64,000 bases of DNA. It comes from Gammaproteobacteria bacterium (GTDB taxonomy: Bacteria > Pseudomonadota > Gammaproteobacteria > Steroidobacterales > GCA-2729495). The notes under the pieces were generated by a model. That model made no database searches. It was not told where the DNA came from and worked only from the letters and a program-made list of their open reading frames with translations. Position numbers and translations under genes: made by a program. Below, piece by piece: positions 14,538 through 22,231 of this stretch. The stretch is from NCBI GenBank assembly GCA_015709695.1, contig CP054183.1:2964992-3028991 (forward strand), given 5' to 3'. Position 1 is the stretch's first letter. Each line of letters opens with the position of its first letter.

Positions 14538-17493
14538 TGGCGGCCTCCGCGGGCTTCCAGGTATCCACGCCGGTCCATTTCTCGATCTGGATCAGGGTCG
14601 TATTGGGCTTGATGCCGTGCGCCTTCCGGCTGATGGACTTGCTGGGGTTGAGCAGGTTGACGCAGCCACCGAGGTCGGTGGACCTGCCGGGCTCGCCCAT
14701 CGGCCGGTACTCGGCCGATGCCGTCGCGGCACTGACCACGCCCGGATGCAGCCGGTCGGTCAGCTGGGCCGCGCACACCACCGAGCCACGGTGGTTCCAC
14801 AGCCGGATCAGGTCATCGTCCGCGATGCCCCGCGCCTCGGCATCCTGGCGGTTCATGCGAGCCACCAGGTAGTAGTGGCCATCCACCAGCACGCGGTGCT
14901 CGCGGATGTCGCGCAGGCTGCTGCCCTCATCGTCGCCCATGACGTGGAAGGGATAGCGTGAGTGAGGGGTCAGCAGCTGCAGCGGGAAGTCTGCCAGGTC
15001 CTTGTCCCGCTTCGGGTCCTCGTACACGGGCATGTACTGGTTGAGTGGCGGACGGTCCGGGTCGTCGATGCGCTTGAGCGTCGAGGCAACAAATTCGAAC
15101 TTGCCGGACGGTGTCTGCAGTCCCTCGAGGAAATTGCCGCGATAGTCGGACGGCAGCGGATAGGGTTCCGGTACATCCTTCTTGCGGCCCTCGTAGAACC
15201 AGCGGTTGGCAACCGGGGCCCGTGCCGTCTCGGGGTCGGCCGGTACCACGTAGTAGCCCTTCTTCAGGAACTGCCGCCAGCTGATGTGTTTGGCCATGTC
15301 CGAGGAATCGAAGGCGCGCTTGCACCAGTCGAGCTCCGTGGTGCCACCCTCCGAATACACCGCGCCGAGGTTCAGGCGTTCTGAGATGGCCAGGAAGATA
15401 TCGTAGTCCGACTTCGATTCGCCCAGCGGCTCGATGCACTTGTGCTGCAGCGATATCACCCGGTGGTTGTTCATCGTGTACATGTGGTGCACGTAGCCGG
15501 CACCGACGTTGTACCACTCGCCGATGTCCCACTTCTCGAAGACCGTGCAGGCGGGGAGGATCACGTCTGCATAGGGCGTCTCGCCCTCCCACCACACCGA
15601 CTGGTTGACGACGAACTTCAGGCTCTCGTGCTGGTACATCCGTACCCAGCGGTTGGCATTGACCATGGTGCCGAAGGAGGCGCTGCCGTACTTGTAGAGC
15701 ATCTCCACGCGGACGTGTCCCGGAGAGGGATAGCCGAAGGGGAAGAACTGGCCCTGCACCGAGGCGACATCGGTCAGATAGCCCATGACCTTGCCCTCGG
15801 TGATCGCCTCGGGCAGCCACATGCGCGGAATGGCCTGGCGTACCGAGCTCATGGTGACGATGTGCGGCATGCGCTGGTAATTGTTGGCGGCATTGGCGCT
15901 GTACTGCAGGTCGCCGGAGAAGCTGCCCTCGGCGTAGCCGGGGAAGTAGAAGTTGTAGTCGAGCGGGGTGCCATACTGCAGGTTGCCGAAATTGGAACCG
16001 GGCCGGCCGAAACCCTGCATGGCACCGAGGATGGCCATCATCCGTGCCCACTGCATGCCCATCGGGCCGCGGCAGGCGCCGCCCACGCCCACGCCCCAGG
16101 CGCCGACACCGAGGTAGGTTTTCTTCGTGCCCCATTCGCGGGCCAGGGCGCGCGCCTCGCGTGCCGGCACGCCGGTCTCCTTTTCCTGCCACTCCGGCGT
16201 CTTCGGGATGCCGTCGGTTTCGCCGAGGATATAGGCCTTCCACTCGTCGAAGCCCGTGGTGCGCTTCTCGACGAAATCCCTGTCGTACAGGCCTTCCGTG
16301 ATCCACACATGGCACAGTGACTGGGCGAGGGCGGCATCGGTGCCCGGCTTCAGCGAGATCCACTTGCCGCCGAGGTGGGCCGCCGTGTGGTTGTAGAAGG
16401 GATCCACGTGCACCATCTTGATGCCGAGTTCCTTGGCCCAGGCGCGGCGCTGCATGCCTTCGAAGCCGTAGTTGGCGTCCGGGTCACTGGACCAGAACAC
16501 CATCATCTCGGCTTCCTTGAGGCAGTCCTCGACGGTGCCGTAGAACTCCGGGCAGCCCAGGCGCAGGCTGTTGCCCCAGTGGTGCATGGCGCCCCAGTAC
16601 CAGCCTTCCCAGCTGTCGGGGTTGTGCACGAGCTTGGTGACGCCGATCAGGTTCCAGAAGCGGTTGAACGCCGAAAGGTAGTGGCCGAGGTTGCCCCACT
16701 GGTGGTGCGAGCCGTTGGAGACGCAGATGGCACCGGGGCCCACCGCCTTGGCGCGCTTGATCTCCTTGCTGACGATGTCGAGCGCCTCGTCCCAGCTGAT
16801 GCGCACGAACTTCGACTTGCCGCGGTTCTGGATGTTGCGGTTGCCATCCGGGTCGAAGTCCACCCGTTTCATGGGATGCAGAATGCGATTCTTCGAGTAG
16901 ACCATCGACTTCTGGCACTGGGCGTGCGAGGCAATGGTCGCCTTGCGCGGCGGGGTGAAGCTCCGGCCCCGGGCATGGATGGACCAGGATGGCGCGTCGC
17001 TGTCCTCGAAGTCCATGGGCGTGGTGCGCAGGATCTTGCCGTCCTTGACGTAGACGAACAGCGGCCCGCCGTTGGTGCCGTTGGTGTAGCGCGTGACGCC
17101 GTCGCCCATGTCGGTGCCGGCCGTCCAGGTCACCGATTCCAGGCGGGCGAGGGTCGCCATGAACCAGACCGCCAGGTCGTCGGGCCCCTCGAGCCCGATC
17201 TTGAAATTCTTCGCTGCGTCGATGCGCTCGAGCAGGTCCACCGGTGGAGTCAGGAAGCTTTCCGCGATTGCCTGGTTCTTGAAGTGGATGTCGAGGTCCG
17301 GCTTCGGGTGGATGCCGGAGCGGGTGCGGATGCGGCCGTTCTCGAGCTGGATCCAGCGGCCCACCGGCTTGTCCCGCAGCCGGAACTGGGCGACCAGGTT
17401 GCGTTCCTTCAGCCGTGCGGCGTACTCGGGGTACAGCTTCGCGGCGGCGCGCATGGCCTGCGGAATGCCCCACAGCAGCACTGACAGCTTCAT
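14530..17493 (-). CDS. Pyrogallol/phloroglucinol transhydroxylase-like molybdenum subunit with N-terminal SCP2-like domain
   Basis: The 987-residue protein belongs to the DMSO-reductase family and resembles the transhydroxylase large subunit, which moves a hydroxyl group between phenols without net redox change. It lacks the N-terminal Fe-S cysteines, as that enzyme does. SSHH- and NPDSWEGWHWG-type motifs are present as GSHHQWG and NPDSWEGWYWG. His263, Asp293 and Ser294 match the reported active-site His144, Asp174 and Mo-ligand Ser175 at a constant offset of 119. FYFPGYAEG (about residue 515-523) carries the likely active-site Tyr. Residues 1-120 are an extra domain with the look of a sterol-carrier (SCP2) fold (PVGRWIQLENGRIRTRSG, KPDLDIHF). 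AGGAG precedes the ATG. The true substrate is unknown. Confidence 0.85.
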   Translation of the reverse strand: MKLSVLLWGIPQAMRAAAKLYPEYAARLKERNLVAQFRLRDKPVGRWIQLENGRIRTRSGIHPKPDLDIHFKNQAIAESFLTPPVDLLERIDAAKNFKIGLEGPDDLAVWFMATLARLESVTWTAGTDMGDGVTRYTNGTNGGPLFVYVKDGKILRTTPMDFEDSDAPSWSIHARGRSFTPPRKATIASHAQCQKSMVYSKNRILHPMKRVDFDPDGNRNIQNRGKSKFVRISWDEALDIVSKEIKRAKAVGPGAICVSNGSHHQWGNLGHYLSAFNRFWNLIGVTKLVHNPDSWEGWYWGAMHHWGNSLRLGCPEFYGTVEDCLKEAEMMVFWSSDPDANYGFEGMQRRAWAKELGIKMVHVDPFYNHTAAHLGGKWISLKPGTDAALAQSLCHVWITEGLYDRDFVEKRTTGFDEWKAYILGETDGIPKTPEWQEKETGVPAREARALAREWGTKKTYLGVGAWGVGVGGACRGPMGMQWARMMAILGAMQGFGRPGSNFGNLQYGTPLDYNFYFPGYAEGSFSGDLQYSANAANNYQRMPHIVTMSSVRQAIPRMWLPEAITEGKVMGYLTDVASVQGQFFPFGYPSPGHVRVEMLYKYGSASFGTMVNANRWVRMYQHESLKFVVNQSVWWEGETPYADVILPACTVFEKWDIGEWYNVGAGYVHHMYTMNNHRVISLQHKCIEPLGESKSDYDIFLAISERLNLGAVYSEGGTTELDWCKRAFDSSDMAKHISWRQFLKKGYYVVPADPETARAPVANRWFYEGRKKDVPEPYPLPSDYRGNFLEGLQTPSGKFEFVASTLKRIDDPDRPPLNQYMPVYEDPKRDKDLADFPLQLLTPHSRYPFHVMGDDEGSSLRDIREHRVLVDGHYYLVARMNRQDAEARGIADDDLIRLWNHRGSVVCAAQLTDRLHPGVVSAATASAEYRPMGEPGRSTDLGGCVNLLNPSKSISRKAHGIKPNTTLIQIEKWTGVDTWKPAEAANG

Positions 17494-17589
17494 GACACTC
17501 TCCTGGGACTGGTGAGTCGGATTCTACGGTTTCGGGCCCGGCGGGCGTCGGCAAATATCAACGCCCGGGGTGGCGGTGCGGCATCGCGC

Positions 17590-18582
17590 CTAGAGGCGCT
17601 GGAACAGCTCCTGCAGCGCGCCGCTGCCCGGGTTGCGCACCACCATCGCCAGGCAGCGGCCGCGCCCCGGAAGGTCGATCTTCACCGGGTCGGTGAAGAT
17701 CTCCGTGCCGATGGCGGCACAGGCTCTTGCGGTCGCCGCCAGATCCGCCACTTCGAACGACTGCGCCAGGTAGCCGATATTGGGTGGGACGGCATCGGCA
17801 ACCAGGGAGGGGACTTCGTAGTTGAGTGCCGCCGCCAGCGCGATCTTGCCGTATTCGTGGTTGCCCTGGACGATCACGCTGCGGGTACGCGCTTCCTCCG
17901 GCAGGCTCAGGGCCCGGTTGGTGACGGCGCCCTGCAGCACCGATTCCACGAACAGCGTCATCTGCAACGGCCCGTAGTAGAAGGCCAGCGCCTTCTCCAT
18001 GTCCGCCACCGTGTGCGCCGTGGTCACGACGGAAGTGAATCCGGTCGGTGTGCGGCCATACCGGGCGATGAACCGGGTGATGTGGCCGATCACCGTCTTC
18101 GGGTCGTCTGTCAGCAGCTCGATCAGGTTGATGACGACGCCATCCGGCCCGTCGAATGCGGCCTCCAGGGTCTCGCCGATGGCTGGGCCGAAGTTGTTGC
18201 GGGCCGGCTCGCTCCAGAACCGGTAGCCCTGCGCAACCAGCCGTTCATGGTCGCGGCGGATGTCGCTGGCATAGATGTTTACATTGAAGAGACCGACGGC
18301 GCGGCGGACGCCGGCCGGGCGGGCCTGGCGGCGCCCGGTGCCGCTGAACTCCATCAGCTGGATACGGCCCACCGGGTCCGCGCCGTGGCCGAGGAATGCA
18401 CAGCGCGCCGTGGTACCGGGAGCGACCCGCCAGTAGCGCTCGAAATCCGCTCCCTGCCAGTCGCGGCGTTCGATGACCGAGAGGCCAAGGGTTCCGGCAT
18501 GGAACTGCAGCGAAGCGTCGAGATTCTCGACACCGATCACGACCACGCTGACCGGGGCTCCGGTGCGTTCCTTCTGGTTCAT
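17590..18582 (-). CDS. Two-domain VOC protein, dioxygenase-like
   Basis: The 330-residue product has two VOC modules. The N-terminal one, residues about 10-155, opens VSVVVIGVENLDASLQFHAG. The C-terminal one, about 180-330, opens GFTSVVTTAHTVADMEKALA and ends LAMVVRNPGSGALQELFQRL. Length and layout fit type I extradiol dioxygenase-like proteins, but the His-His-Glu iron triad is not clearly complete; a candidate Glu is in GALQELF. It may cleave or isomerise a ring-derived metabolite, or only bind one. It is the first gene of the operon that continues with the molybdoenzyme subunits, 96 bases downstream. Confidence 0.75.
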   Translation of the reverse strand: MNQKERTGAPVSVVVIGVENLDASLQFHAGTLGLSVIERRDWQGADFERYWRVAPGTTARCAFLGHGADPVGRIQLMEFSGTGRRQARPAGVRRAVGLFNVNIYASDIRRDHERLVAQGYRFWSEPARNNFGPAIGETLEAAFDGPDGVVINLIELLTDDPKTVIGHITRFIARYGRTPTGFTSVVTTAHTVADMEKALAFYYGPLQMTLFVESVLQGAVTNRALSLPEEARTRSVIVQGNHEYGKIALAAALNYEVPSLVADAVPPNIGYLAQSFEVADLAATARACAAIGTEIFTDPVKIDLPGRGRCLAMVVRNPGSGALQELFQRL

Positions 18583-18617
18583 GGCAGGGGTTCCCGGGCG
18601 AAGTATGAGGAGCCGGG

Positions 18618-18623
18618 ATTATA
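18618..18623 (-). promoter_or_regulatory. -10 box of the VOC-molybdoenzyme operon
   Basis: On the reverse strand TATAAT followed by CCCGG lies 35 bases before the VOC gene start. It is a perfect -10 hexamer in a very GC-rich setting. No good -35 hexamer is visible at 16-18 bases. The gene behind it is the first of five same-strand genes down to 12881. Confidence 0.4.
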
Positions 18624-18673
18624 GGCTGCCGCCGGGGTTGCGGCGGAGGTGGCCAGGCCGCGCGAGGCAGGCA

Positions 18674-18711
18674 CAAAAAAACCGGCCATCCCGGAAAGGG
18701 ATGGCCGGTTC
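18674..18711 (-). terminator. Rho-independent terminator of the VPLPA-CTERM gene
   Basis: A perfect 13-base stem (AACCGGCCATCCC at 18680-18692 with its complement at 18698-18710) and a five-base loop end in a run of seven A on the + strand, 18675-18681. Read on the reverse strand this is a strong hairpin plus U tract, directly after the stop of the gene ending at 18724. Confidence 0.9.
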
Positions 18712-18723
18712 GTGCAGACAGAT

Positions 18724-19512
18724 TCAGGCGACGTGCAGGGAGCGGCGGCGCAACCAGCCGAGCAGACCGATGCCCGAGCCAAACAGCCAGACGGCTGCCG
18801 GTACCGGCACCACATTGACGTCGATGCCCACGGCACCGCTGAAGGCCGGCAGGTTGTTGGCGGTGAAGCCGATGTAGTAGTTGTATTCGCCGGTGGCATT
18901 CGGGTTGAAGGCGCCATAGGCGGGAGGCGAGATGACGGACGGCACGGGCGTCGCCAGGTAGGAGAACATCATGTTCTCCGAACCCTGCCACAGCGTGACC
19001 CCCGACGGGCTGATGCTGTTGGCGATCAGCGCGTTGTTGATATTGATGGTACCCAGGCTGCCGAAGGCCGTGCCGGTGCCGGGATCGAAGTCGTAGTAGA
19101 CGGTGAAGCTGAAGTCACCGAAGTCATTGAAGTTCGGATCGGTGCCGGACACGCTGATGTAGTAGCCCACGTTCCACAGCGCGCCCTGGGTGGCGCTCGG
19201 GCAGCCAACCGGATCGGTGGCGATGCCACAGTTGCTGCCGGTGCCGGCGTAATAGTCGCCCGCGCCGTTGTCGGTCACCACGGGATTGGAATAGCGCTGG
19301 TGCGCCGTCAGCGCCAGCGTGACGGTGGTCGAACCGTTGATGAACACGTCGGTCTTGGCCACCGAGGTGTTCGGGATGCCGGTGCCGCCGAAGGTTGCGC
19401 CGGGCAGGCTGCCCCAGCTGGTGTAGATCGGCGTTGCCTGCGACAGGCCGCTGGCAAACAGGATCAGCGATGTGGATGCAGCCAGGATGGCGCTGTTCCG
19501 GATAGCTCGCAT
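18724..19512 (-). CDS. Secreted protein with VPLPA/PEP-CTERM sorting signal
   Basis: The 262-residue protein has a signal peptide (about residues 1-27, ending ASGLSQA). A low-lysine, Gly/Thr/Asn-rich beta-type body follows. The C-terminus is VPVPAAVWLFGSGIG, then a hydrophobic helix and RRR. That tripartite tail is the VPLPA variant of the PEP-CTERM signal, which is recognised by exosortases and usually found on exopolysaccharide-associated surface proteins. No exosortase or EPS gene lies in this window. The body is not recognised. A strong terminator follows the gene, so it is probably monocistronic. Confidence 0.82.
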   Translation of the reverse strand: MRAIRNSAILAASTSLILFASGLSQATPIYTSWGSLPGATFGGTGIPNTSVAKTDVFINGSTTVTLALTAHQRYSNPVVTDNGAGDYYAGTGSNCGIATDPVGCPSATQGALWNVGYYISVSGTDPNFNDFGDFSFTVYYDFDPGTGTAFGSLGTININNALIANSISPSGVTLWQGSENMMFSYLATPVPSVISPPAYGAFNPNATGEYNYYIGFTANNLPAFSGAVGIDVNVVPVPAAVWLFGSGIGLLGWLRRRSLHVA

Positions 19513-19784
19513 GACTGGATTCCCCCGCCCGCGGCTGACGCCGCTTGTTCGTTGACGTGTTCCCCGAGGCCGACTGGCAGCCTCGCGCCTACTCTATGGA
19601 TTTCAGCGGATGTCGTCCATACCCCATCTGGGTGAGGCGGGGACGCGGCTATCCCCTTGAACTGGACATAATATTTGGCCTCCGGGCCGGACTGGCGGGT
19701 CGGGGCCATCCGCCGCACGCTGGTACGCTTCCCGGTCTGGAGCCCGGCACCAGACTTGGCCGGGCACCCCCCATGGAGGAAGAC

Positions 19785-20723
19785 ATGAAAGTCCTTTTTC
19801 ACTACGCGGCCGGCCCGAGGCTGCGGGCGGAGGTCGAGGCGCAGCGGGACCCGGACACCCGCCTGGTGTACTGCCCGGAAGGTCCCGACGAGCCCTTCTT
19901 TTCGGAAGTCGCCGAGGCGGAAGTCATCTGGCATGTCCTGTGGCCGATCACCGCGGCCGTGATCGCCCGGGCACCCCGGCTGCGGCTAATCCAGAAGATC
20001 GGGGTCGGGGTCAACACGATCGATCTCGCCGCGGCGAAGCAGCGAGGCATCGCGGTCTGCAACATGCCCGGCACGAACAGCCGGGCGGTGGCGGAGATGA
20101 CCCTGCTGCTCATGCTCAATGTGCTGCGCCGCCAGTTTGGCGTCGAGCGCGCGCTGCGCGCCGGACACTGGACAGTGGACGAGACGATGCGCGAATCCTT
20201 CGGCGAACTGGCCGGCCGCACGGTCGGCATGGTCGGCTTCGGCGCCGTGCCGAATTTGCTGGCGCCCGTGCTGGAGGCCATGGGGGCGCGGGTGGTCTAC
20301 ACCGCCACCGCGCCGAAGGCGGTGCGCTGGGAATTCCTGCCGCTGGCGCGACTGCTCGCCGAGGCCGACATCGTCACCCTGCATGTGCCGCTGGTCGAGG
20401 CGACCGCCCGGCTGATCGACCGCCAGCGGCTGGCGACCATGAAGCCCGGGGCGATCCTGATCAATACCGCGCGCGGTGCACTGGTCGACGAGACTGCGCT
20501 GCACGAAGCGCTGGCCAGCGGCCGGCTCGGCGGTGCCGGCCTGGATGTGTTCGCCGAGGAACCCACCAGTGCCGGCAATCCTCTGCTGCAACTGCCCAAC
20601 GTGGCGGTCTCCCCGCACCTGGCCTGGCTGACTCTGGAGACCTGGCAGCGCAGTATCGCTGTCGCGCTGCACAACGTGCGGGCCATCCGCGACGGGATAC
20701 CGCTGGCCCATCGTGTGGCCTGA
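19785..20723 (+). CDS. D-2-hydroxyacid dehydrogenase family protein
   Basis: The 312-residue protein matches NAD(P)-dependent D-isomer-specific 2-hydroxyacid dehydrogenases, which interconvert 2-oxo acids and D-2-hydroxy acids. The catalytic set is present: Arg230 (INTARGALVDE), Glu259 (LDVFAEEP) and His278 (SPHLAW). The Rossmann glycine motif is altered to VGFGAVPN (residues 150-157), with Pro156 replacing the third glycine. Coenzyme binding may therefore differ. The ATG at 19785 is preceded by ATGGAGGAAGAC, a good ribosome site. The upstream gap of 272 bases back to the divergent VPLPA-CTERM gene shows no clear promoter to me. Confidence 0.85.
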   Translation: MKVLFHYAAGPRLRAEVEAQRDPDTRLVYCPEGPDEPFFSEVAEAEVIWHVLWPITAAVIARAPRLRLIQKIGVGVNTIDLAAAKQRGIAVCNMPGTNSRAVAEMTLLLMLNVLRRQFGVERALRAGHWTVDETMRESFGELAGRTVGMVGFGAVPNLLAPVLEAMGARVVYTATAPKAVRWEFLPLARLLAEADIVTLHVPLVEATARLIDRQRLATMKPGAILINTARGALVDETALHEALASGRLGGAGLDVFAEEPTSAGNPLLQLPNVAVSPHLAWLTLETWQRSIAVALHNVRAIRDGIPLAHRVA

Positions 20724-20745
20724 GGGTGGCCGCCGGCGCCCGTAC

Positions 20746-20759
20746 TTGACCGGGATCAA
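20746..20759. promoter_or_regulatory. FNR/CRP-type palindrome upstream of VOC gene
   Basis: TTGAC-CGGG-ATCAA differs from the FNR/Anr consensus TTGAT-N4-ATCAA at one base. The symmetry extends outwards to ACTTGA and TCAAGT. It lies 113 bases before the VOC start and about 68 bases before the predicted transcription start. It could bind an FNR-like or other dimeric regulator. Confidence 0.4.
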
Positions 20760-20780
20760 GTCGGGTCCATGGTCTTGTTG

Positions 20781-20825
20781 CACAGTTGCGGGACCAGGCG
20801 GGCATCGGCATAATTGACAACTGTG
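20781..20825 (+). promoter_or_regulatory. Promoter of VOC gene flanked by inverted repeat
   Basis: TTGCGG (20786-20791), a 17-base spacer and CATAAT (20809-20814) make a plausible sigma-70 promoter. The arms CACAGTTG (20781-20788) and CAACTGTG (20818-20825) are exact inverted complements on either side of the -10 region, an arrangement typical of a repressor operator. The left arm belongs to GTTGCACAGTTG, which is nearly repeated upstream of the TonB receptor gene. Confidence 0.45.
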
Positions 20826-20872
20826 TTGACAATCTCGAAGTACCCGCGGGTCACCAACAGGAGTAAGCCCAC

Positions 20873-21436
20873 ATGAGTCCACAGGCCACGAGCAAACAGC
20901 AAGCACCGAAGATCCTCCACACGCACCACAGCGCCTACCGCTGCTTCGATGCCGAGGAAACCCGTCGTTTCTGGGAAGGCATCATGGGCATGGAGCTGGC
21001 CGCGGCGCTGTCCTTCGACCACATTTCGGGAACGGATGAGAAGCTGGACTACATGCATCTGTTCTTCAAGATGGGGGATGGCAACTTCGTTGCCTTCTTC
21101 GATCTGCCCGACCACATGCGTCCCGAGCTCTTCAAGATCCGCAGCGGCTTCGTGCGCCACATCGCCTTCGAGGTGGCGACCGAGGCGGAACTGGAGACCT
21201 TCGCCAAGCGCTGGCGCGATGCCGGCCTGCAGGTCACCAGCGATCTCGATCACAGCTTCGTTCGCTCCGTCTACACCTTCGACCCCAACGGCATCCAGGT
21301 CGAGATCCTGTGGAAGGAGCCGAAATACGGGGAAATCCTTGCTGGTGCCAAGGGCGACGTCGACAGGAGCATGAAGGCCTGGAACGAGAAGACCAAGGCG
21401 AGAAAGGACGCGTACCGCAAGGCGCACGCCGCCTAG
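20873..21436 (+). CDS. VOC family protein with intact His-His-Glu site
   Basis: The 187-residue single-domain VOC protein opens KILHTHHSAYRCFDAEETRRFWEG and has YMHLFFKMGDGNFVAFFD, VRHIAFEV and DPNGIQVEILW. First-strand His, RHIAFEV His and the Glu of QVEIL give a plausible metal triad. The family includes extradiol dioxygenases and glyoxalase-type enzymes. A long charged tail (residues about 150-187) follows the domain. AGGAG lies 9 bases before the ATG. It is clearly paralogous to the VOC gene on the opposite strand just downstream. Promoter elements and an FNR-like site precede it. Confidence 0.87.
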   Translation: MSPQATSKQQAPKILHTHHSAYRCFDAEETRRFWEGIMGMELAAALSFDHISGTDEKLDYMHLFFKMGDGNFVAFFDLPDHMRPELFKIRSGFVRHIAFEVATEAELETFAKRWRDAGLQVTSDLDHSFVRSVYTFDPNGIQVEILWKEPKYGEILAGAKGDVDRSMKAWNEKTKARKDAYRKAHAA

Positions 21437-21488
21437 GCGGGCCCCGCCCGGGATCCGGCGTCGACTGGCGCCGGGTCATCCCTGACAT

Positions 21489-21520
21489 CAGCCCCGGTCG
21501 CCGGCCGGCGACCGGGGCTG
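21489..21520. terminator. Perfect 32-base palindrome between convergent VOC genes
   Basis: The 16-base arm CAGCCCCGGTCGCCGG is followed directly by its exact complement, giving a 32-base perfect inverted repeat. It sits between the stops of the two convergent VOC paralogs (53 and 20 bases away). It is most simply a bidirectional terminator hairpin, although only a weak T run (CTTTCT) follows on the + side. Confidence 0.65.
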
Positions 21521-21540
21521 CTTTCTGCGGCCCGCGGCTG

Positions 21541-22122
21541 TCAGGGGCGCGACGTGCGCCGGCTGCGGCGGTCTATGGCCGCCGCGCCGAACTTCTGTTC
21601 CTTGAGGGCCCGCATGCGCCGTCCCCAGCCGGCCAGACTGGCATGTGCCCTGGCGGGATCCGACATCTCCTCCTCGTAGGCACTGGTGCGGCAGGTCAGC
21701 TCGACCTGCAGGCCGTTGGGGTCGTACATGTAGACTGATTTCACGAAGCCGTGGTCGATGGGGCCGAGGCAGCTGACGCCAGCGTCGTTGATGTGCTTCT
21801 GCCAGGCCAGCAGTGCGGCCTCGTCGCGCACCTCGAGGGCGAGGTGGCGGTCGAAGCTGTCCGCCTTGGCGAACTTGCTCTCGTCGGCTGTTTCCGGCTG
21901 GTCGAAGAAAGCGACCGTCTCGCCATTCCCCAGCTGGAAGAACAGGTGCATGTAGGGTATCCGCGCCTCGATCCCCGGCACCTCCTCGAAGACCGGGGCC
22001 GTGACCAGCGGCAGGCCGAGCACGTCCTCGTAGAACCAGCGGGTCTGCTCGGCATCGCGGCAGCGATAGGCAACGTGGTTGATGCCGTGGGGGCGTTCGA
22101 GTCCGGCGGGATTCTTCTTCAC
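21541..22122 (-). CDS. VOC family protein, paralog of the convergent neighbour
   Basis: The 193-residue product shares its layout and many residues with the VOC protein at 20873: INHVAYRCRDAEQTRWFYED, YMHLFFQLGNGETVAFFD, DRHLALEV and DPNGLQVELTC. The metal triad His-His-Glu is conserved. The charged C-terminal tail is also present. The start is taken as GTG at 22122, because AGGAG lies seven bases upstream and the conserved domain begins shortly after. It lies 109 bases downstream of an acyl-CoA synthetase gene on the same strand and may be the third gene of that operon. Confidence 0.85.
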   Translation of the reverse strand: MKKNPAGLERPHGINHVAYRCRDAEQTRWFYEDVLGLPLVTAPVFEEVPGIEARIPYMHLFFQLGNGETVAFFDQPETADESKFAKADSFDRHLALEVRDEAALLAWQKHINDAGVSCLGPIDHGFVKSVYMYDPNGLQVELTCRTSAYEEEMSDPARAHASLAGWGRRMRALKEQKFGAAAIDRRSRRTSRP

Positions 22123-22231
22123 CTGGGTACTCCTGCGCGAAACGTGGCGGCTGAAGGCAAGGGGGAGCTTGCCAATTGGACAACGAAGGCCGGCTTCCCG
22201 CAACCCGCGAAGCGGCGCGTGAAGCCGCCCC

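Noticed and set aside
16375-17484. Long + strand frames opposite the molybdoenzyme large subunit
   Set aside because: They are low-quality translations without domains; the reverse frame carries the transhydroxylase motifs throughout.
21489-21520. The 32-base palindrome as an insertion-sequence end or attachment site
   Set aside because: No transposase, target-site duplication or second copy was seen; its place between convergent stops fits a terminator better.
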